NCBI GenBank assembly: GCA_963965975.1
Contig: OZ014418.1
Coordinates: forward strand, 4,166,775-4,230,774
DNA length: 64,000 nucleotides
Origin: Xestospongia bergquistia
Lineage: Eukaryota; Porifera; Demospongiae; Haplosclerida; Petrosiidae
Reading direction: 5' to 3'
The notes under the pieces are model-generated. The model had not been told where the DNA came from and ran no database searches. It worked only from the letters and a program-made list of their open reading frames with translations. Of the stretch, positions 59,408 through 64,000 are shown in pieces; positions within the stretch are counted from its first letter, which is position 1; every line of letters begins with the position of its first letter. A program made the translations under genes and the position numbers.

Positions 59408-59764
59408 AATCCTTCTTAATTCTAGCTATTGATTGTGTTTGTATACTTATAATATAGTATATGTAGATCAATCAGTGTGTAGTTATTCTCTCTCTCTCTC
59501 TATATATATATAGGTATATGCAGCAAGGACATTTCCTGTCCAACTTTCAAGGCTTGTTTATTCATTTTCTGACATATTCCTTTGAAATTATGGACAGTAA
59601 TGTCATATTCTTATAGACTTACATTTATAACAACGCCAATATTTGTTTATATTGAAAGTAAATGATAGAAAGAATTGATGAATGAATGAATTGATGGATT
59701 GATAGATAATAAATTAATTTATAATTTTTTTAAAATTTACTACTATCATTTTATAGTAGTCATT

Positions 59765-59797
59765 AACCTCGCTGTGCGTGGGCGCATAGCGAAGGTT
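59765..59797. repeat. GC-rich hairpin at start of a local GC island
   Basis: AACCTCGCTGTGCG and CGCATAGCGAAGGTT are near-perfect inverted copies. The next ~100 bp (to 59,880) are also unusually GC-rich for this window. It resembles the terminus of an interspersed element, but no partner was found. Confidence 0.6.
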
Positions 59798-60489
59798 ACT
59801 GTAGTCTGTCAGTGTGTCTGTTGCCCGGGCAAATGGCTTTGAATTGCTTTAACTCGGCAAATATAGCACTGGTAGCCACCAAACTGAAAAATACTTCTTT
59901 GTAAAGTTATGACAGTTTTACTAACTTTTGGCAGTTATCTTTGTCGATACATTGAGCACGAACTAAAAATATTAGCACCATAGCTGTCATTGGAGAATCA
60001 CTAACTTTTACTAAGAAGTTGGAAAGTATTGGACCTTTTGTCAATTAGAGTGCAAAGTACCTAGTAGACGCATTAAAAGGCAAAGTCTTTCTCCCTTTGA
60101 TTGAAGAGAAATGCTGACTCATCAATAATCATCTTGCGTGAGATTAAATCAAGGCTAAAAGTCTACGGCAGCGACACTTTAGTGTATAATCTTAATTGAA
60201 ATTCTAAAATAGAAGATTAGTTTGGAATGTTCTTATGATGCATACCCTTCTCTTTTTCTATTTACTGTAAAATATAATAACACTTGTACAAATTATATCA
60301 TGAATTGAGTTCCTGTTCTCTTGATGACGGAGTGTTAATAGCAAAATGAAATGGAAAATTCATTTCTTGAATACCAAAATCAGACTTCCATTTTGCAATT
60401 ACCTATGTAAGAAATATTGATGATTACATAATAATTTAAAGTGATAAACATTTACTGCATAAGAATATATGCTCCATATAAAGCAGCCA
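59798..60489. other. Interval without recognised gene
   Basis: Except for the GC-richer first ~80 bp, AT-rich and unassigned. Confidence 0.45.
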
Positions 60490-60951
60490 TGGGGTCAAAT
60501 ACGTTGAATAGTATTTAAATACAAATACAAATACTCGCGAAACATGAAATACAAAATATAAATACAAATACTTCTATTAGGAATGTATTTTAAATACAAA
60601 TACAAATACTTTGAAAAGTATTTAAAATACTTTCCAAATACTTCTTTGTACTATCCCACTATTGTACTTTTGCTTTTACATGTAATCAACTAATCATTAC
60701 AAATTATTGATTGCATCTAATAAGCACAAGTTCTTCAAATGTTTTGTCAGTTAGGCGACATCAATTGGGGCAAAAATCTTTTCCTGCTATGTTGAGAAAT
60801 AAATAATTTAAAAAGGAGTATTTGAAGATTTCACAACGTATTTCAAATAAAAATACTTCCTGTTTCAAAATTTCAAAATACAAATACAAATACTCAGAAA
60901 ATGTATTTAAATACAGCTAAATACAAATACTCATGCATTTGACACCAATCC
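60490..60951. mobile_element. MITE-like element built of AATACAAATAC words
   Basis: The left edge GGGTCAAATACGTTGAATAG and the right edge ATGCATTTGACACC are inverted relatives. The interior repeats TATTTAAATACAAATAC in both orientations. Similar sequences mark non-autonomous hAT-like elements, but no 8-bp target duplication could be read. Confidence 0.6.
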
Positions 60952-61164
60952 TGATATAAAGGTATTTTGAACAACTATGAATCGTATTATCTATGTTCCC
61001 AAATTTATTACTTTGTAGAATATATAAGTTCTATAGTCGCAGTTAGGAAGATCAGTATCTGTATAACTATATTTTAGAGTTTAATTCAAACTAATGACTC
61101 ATAGCATAAAGCATACAATTGCTGACTCACTCAAAATTGTTTTAAACATTTTATTCCATATGTG

Positions 61165-61950
61165 TATATACTTACGAGTTGCATAATGATATCCAATGGC
61201 ACAACTGATTACACCTGCTCCTAGACCCAATGTGGCACCACCAACTGCACCTCTTAGAAATACTCCTAGATCCAAAATGGCATGCTAACTGCAACTCCTT
61301 GAACTACTCTTCCTAGACCCAATGTACCTATCTATAGTACAGAGTACTATAGCTAGGTATGAAAATTCTTTGAGATGTATAGTCCCATATTGTGAACCAG
61401 GAAAAAATGATCTTCCTTCTAGATATTCAAACTTGAAAGGTGGCCAGATTTAGCAACAACAAAACTGAGATATTTTGCTTGTTTCTTATCAGTAATGTTA
61501 ACACAATGCTCTAGTTGAACTGTAACTGGTCTATTAAGCTGAAATAAGCTAGATACTGATATATGACACACCCCACTGACAAGTTTGGTATTTTCAGGAA
61601 ATTCAAACTTGCCAACCCACAATCTAGTAGCAGTAATTTCATATGAAGCATTTACAGGTGTGATAATTTGTGTTAATATTGAAATTTTTAGCCCTTTCAG
61701 CGATAACTGTTGATTTTTAGAAGCACTAAACTGGGAAGGGTTCTTTCCTACTATCAACATACCATTAAATAGATCTGTGTAATAATAATTATACAATATA
61801 GTAATAATGATAGTTTAATGACAACAACCTATATCAGTACAAGATTACTGACGATACCTTCTCTCAATTGAATTGATTGTTCTCTTACTAGTTGCAACTT
61901 TTCTAGCTCAAAATCATTAGTTTCAGTATATTGCATTATTCCTGCTGCTC
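61165..61950 (-). CDS. ZU5-type domain gene with Gly-rich membrane segment
   Basis: Minus-strand exon 61,950-61,857 reads GAAGIMQYTETNDFELEKLQ. The exon from 61,774 reads DLFNGMLIVGKNPSQFSASK, GKFEFPENTKLVSGVCHISV, LFQLNRPVTVQLEHCVNITD and LSFVVAKSGHL. FEFP-x-NTxLVSxVxxI-x-S and FxxPVTVxxxHC are the ZU5-like signature seen in many sponge proteins, often with Death domains. A one-base frame change near 61,425 precedes its natural continuation LEGRSFFPGSQYGTIHLKEF (to 61,330). Without it, a TAG at 61,419 ends the frame. Further on, LRGAVGGATLGLGAGVISCA (about 61,240-61,190) forms a Gly-rich membrane-type helix, preceded by a broken duplicate. It may be a pseudogene or contain an assembly error. 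Confidence 0.55.
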
Positions 61951-62542
61951 CTAATAACATACAAAATAAGAAGATAGAAGATAATATATATTTAGGTACA
62001 ACAAGGTTAGGAAACACGATCAGTCTTGCCTGCATTTAATTGTTGACCTAGAGTAACATGAGATGAATTATTGGGAATTAGAATGAATACACTGAAAAGT
62101 AATGGTAGTATAGGAATGAGTAAGACTGGATTACTTTGGAATAAGGAAATGGTATGGGATTGGAATTAATGTCATGGGACTGAGACTGGATGGTATAGGA
62201 GTGAGGCTAACGTAGTATGAAAATTAAGAACAGATGGTATAGGACCTATACATGTACAAAAAAAACACGAACATATGCAAATACATTTTTATAATAATGA
62301 CCAAAATGGACAGATATTATGGGTGTGGTAAATAATTTAGGTACGTTGATGAAGTTTGTCTTGTTTTATCCAGTCCTTTGGAAGACAAAGGTACGGAAAA
62401 TAGGAGATGATTAAATGAGGTAGAGAAGAATATATAGTCTGATAAGCTTCCTGATTGTGAGTGTGTGTTTGAGAGAAAAATAATAATAGCAAGTCATTCC
62501 GTGCTTGGAGGCAATATAGTGTTGTCATAACAACCATACTGA

Positions 62543-62650
62543 CCTGGTGAGTTGCTACATGTTGTAACAATCTCTTCACTGGTAATTGTAACAATATGTT
62601 AGGACTATAAGCCTTGGGAGAGAGTGTACCACCAGCTATACCATTAACAG
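62543..62650 (-). other. Possible upstream exon near the ZU5 gene
   Basis: On the minus strand it reads GGTLSPKAYSPNILLQLPVK, then HVATHQ, followed by a GTCAGT donor. There is no known domain. It may be an exon of the ZU5 gene. Confidence 0.35.
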
Positions 62651-64000
62651 TTCAGAACATCACTAGAACAAAAATACAAATTGTAAGGATTTTTATACAT
62701 GTGCTTTGTCACTTCTATTAATTCATCCTTCTGTCTACATGTCCATCATCCATTCATTCACCCATCCATCTACTTACATAGTTGTTTCAAATTTCCGAGA
62801 TATGTGTCCTGATAGAAATATAAATTTAATATTTGAGATAACAAGTTTTGTCCAGTGGGTGTGGCTTTATTATCAATACCTCTTCGGTTGTAAAAGGAGT
62901 CTGGATACGAAAAATATTAAATTATTTTCCACTTACTTTAAAAAAGTTACATTCATGCCTGGACAACAGTCATGGTTGCAATGTCTTTTGGAGTACAAGA
63001 TGAGGAGAGACAGCCAAGAAGAACAGCCTGAACATACTCTTCAATAAGTGGTGGCAAGATGGGATGGAGTGGCTCAGTAACACAACATAATTGTTTGTAT
63101 ACCCAGTCCTATATGTTTACACAGCTCATGAATTGTATAACAGCAATAAACTAGATCAGAGTGAAGACCAAAGAAACTATAAACAAATTATACTCTCAAT
63201 AGCAGTACTATGAATTAAAGTATAGATAGGCAATGACCTACTGAATAACAGTCTTTAAATCTAGTCAGTAGTTCCCTAACTGTTAAGCAACATAACTACA
63301 TAGCAACCTTTACTGGAGCTAAGAAAGACATTAAAGAACTTTGAAAGCAAAGGGATAGTTGAAAAACAAGTTACCTATATCTGAATAATAATAATGCTTG
63401 AAGTCCAAAAAATATACTCGGAAGTGTAAAGTGCATAATTTATTTGTTCATTGATCTATATGACTAACCTTATAATGAAAGGAGTGTACACATCTGATTA
63501 TACAAAATACTATGATGTACTGTGCATGAAAAATAACTTTCTCATAATGTATGAAGCCATGCATACTCAGACTAAACAAGAATTGTCAGAGTGGCTTCAT
63601 ACATGCTAAAATGTGAGACTAAAAGATGGTGGTATGTTTTATGATTACTCATATATATCTTGATTACTAAAATAATTCTATACGTCACATACTTGGTTTA
63701 TCTCAGGCTAATGATAAGCTAGAGAGAAATATTTTGTTCTATTCAGTAAATGTTACAAATCCACTTAAAACATGAAAAGTTGAGGTGCTAGATGTTTAGG
63801 AAAGAAATCCAATATAATAGGAATGACATTGTTCACAGGCCACCACGACATGATGTCATAATATTCCAGATTATTGACAAATGTACACATGATTTTTCAC
63901 TAACTAGAATAAAAATGTTTAGAAACAATAGAAAACGTCTTTCATAGTGCATAACTATTCGTGTTTATGTAAATTAAATTTATATGACTACTATAATTAT
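62651..64000. other. Gene-poor right end
   Basis: AT-rich with a CCATC/CATT-rich stretch at 62,745-62,775. No supported gene on either strand. The plus-strand frame 62,706-63,047 lacks any domain. Confidence 0.45.
63548..63603. repeat. Short inverted repeat
   Basis: TGTATGAAGCCA is mirrored by TGGCTTCATACA across a 32-bp loop. Confidence 0.8.

Overview
The window is AT-rich animal DNA. It has short GT-AG introns (45-90 bp where they can be defined), many decayed transposons and a few host-type genes. A Death-domain exon set (43.4-45.3 kb), a ZU5-type exon (61.4-61.8 kb), tandem IgGFc-binding-type N-terminal domains (57.7-59.4 kb) and a G2E3-like HECT remnant (26.2-28.4 kb) together suggest a demosponge, probably close to Amphimedon queenslandica. 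That is an inference from protein flavour; no search was run. No rRNA, tRNA or CRISPR array was seen.

Layout. 0.1-3.0 kb: a decayed animal Tnp2-type (EnSpm/CACTA-like) transposase. 3.15-7.49 kb: an element with ~400-bp inverted ends that holds a ~105-bp minisatellite and a deleted pogo-like transposase. 7.8-14.9 kb: copies of an interspersed repeat; one copy is split by a 5.4-kb CACTA-like element carrying two divergent genes, a C2H2/Tnp2-like transposase and a SAM-domain protein. 15.2-16.1 kb: a second repeat family, with an inverted partner at 33.6-34.4 kb. 16.7-19.8 kb: a LINE-like reverse transcriptase with a C-terminal restriction-like endonuclease. 20.0-21.7 kb: an integrase-core gene remnant. 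21.8-24.8 kb: a convergent DDE_4 transposase plus SWIM/YqaJ nuclease pair (ISL2EU-like). 26.2-28.4 kb: the HECT pseudogene with a MITE in an intron.

29.9-33.2 kb is dominated by degenerate satellites based on CTGACCATA, CTGACTAT and GATA-like words. 35.6-36.7 kb holds a second integrase-core remnant. It abuts a fossil Ty3/Gypsy element (36.68-40.85 kb) whose right LTR is only a stub. 41.0-45.3 kb is a multi-exon Death-domain gene. 46.0-49.5 kb has small fragments. 49.6-51.2 kb is a Ty1/Copia fossil. 53.137-55.582 kb is an apparently whole piggyBac element, flanked by TTAA, with a 569-codon open transposase. The rest is IgGFc-type and ZU5-type host gene pieces, several MITEs, and AT-rich sequence without recognisable genes.

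The only large uninterrupted gene is the piggyBac transposase. The last four Death-domain exons also join in phase with intact splice signals. Almost every other coding region is broken. The best candidates for something under-described are the two-gene CACTA-like element with its 117-bp shared promoter, the whole piggyBac copy, and the intron-bearing integrase-core family present twice.
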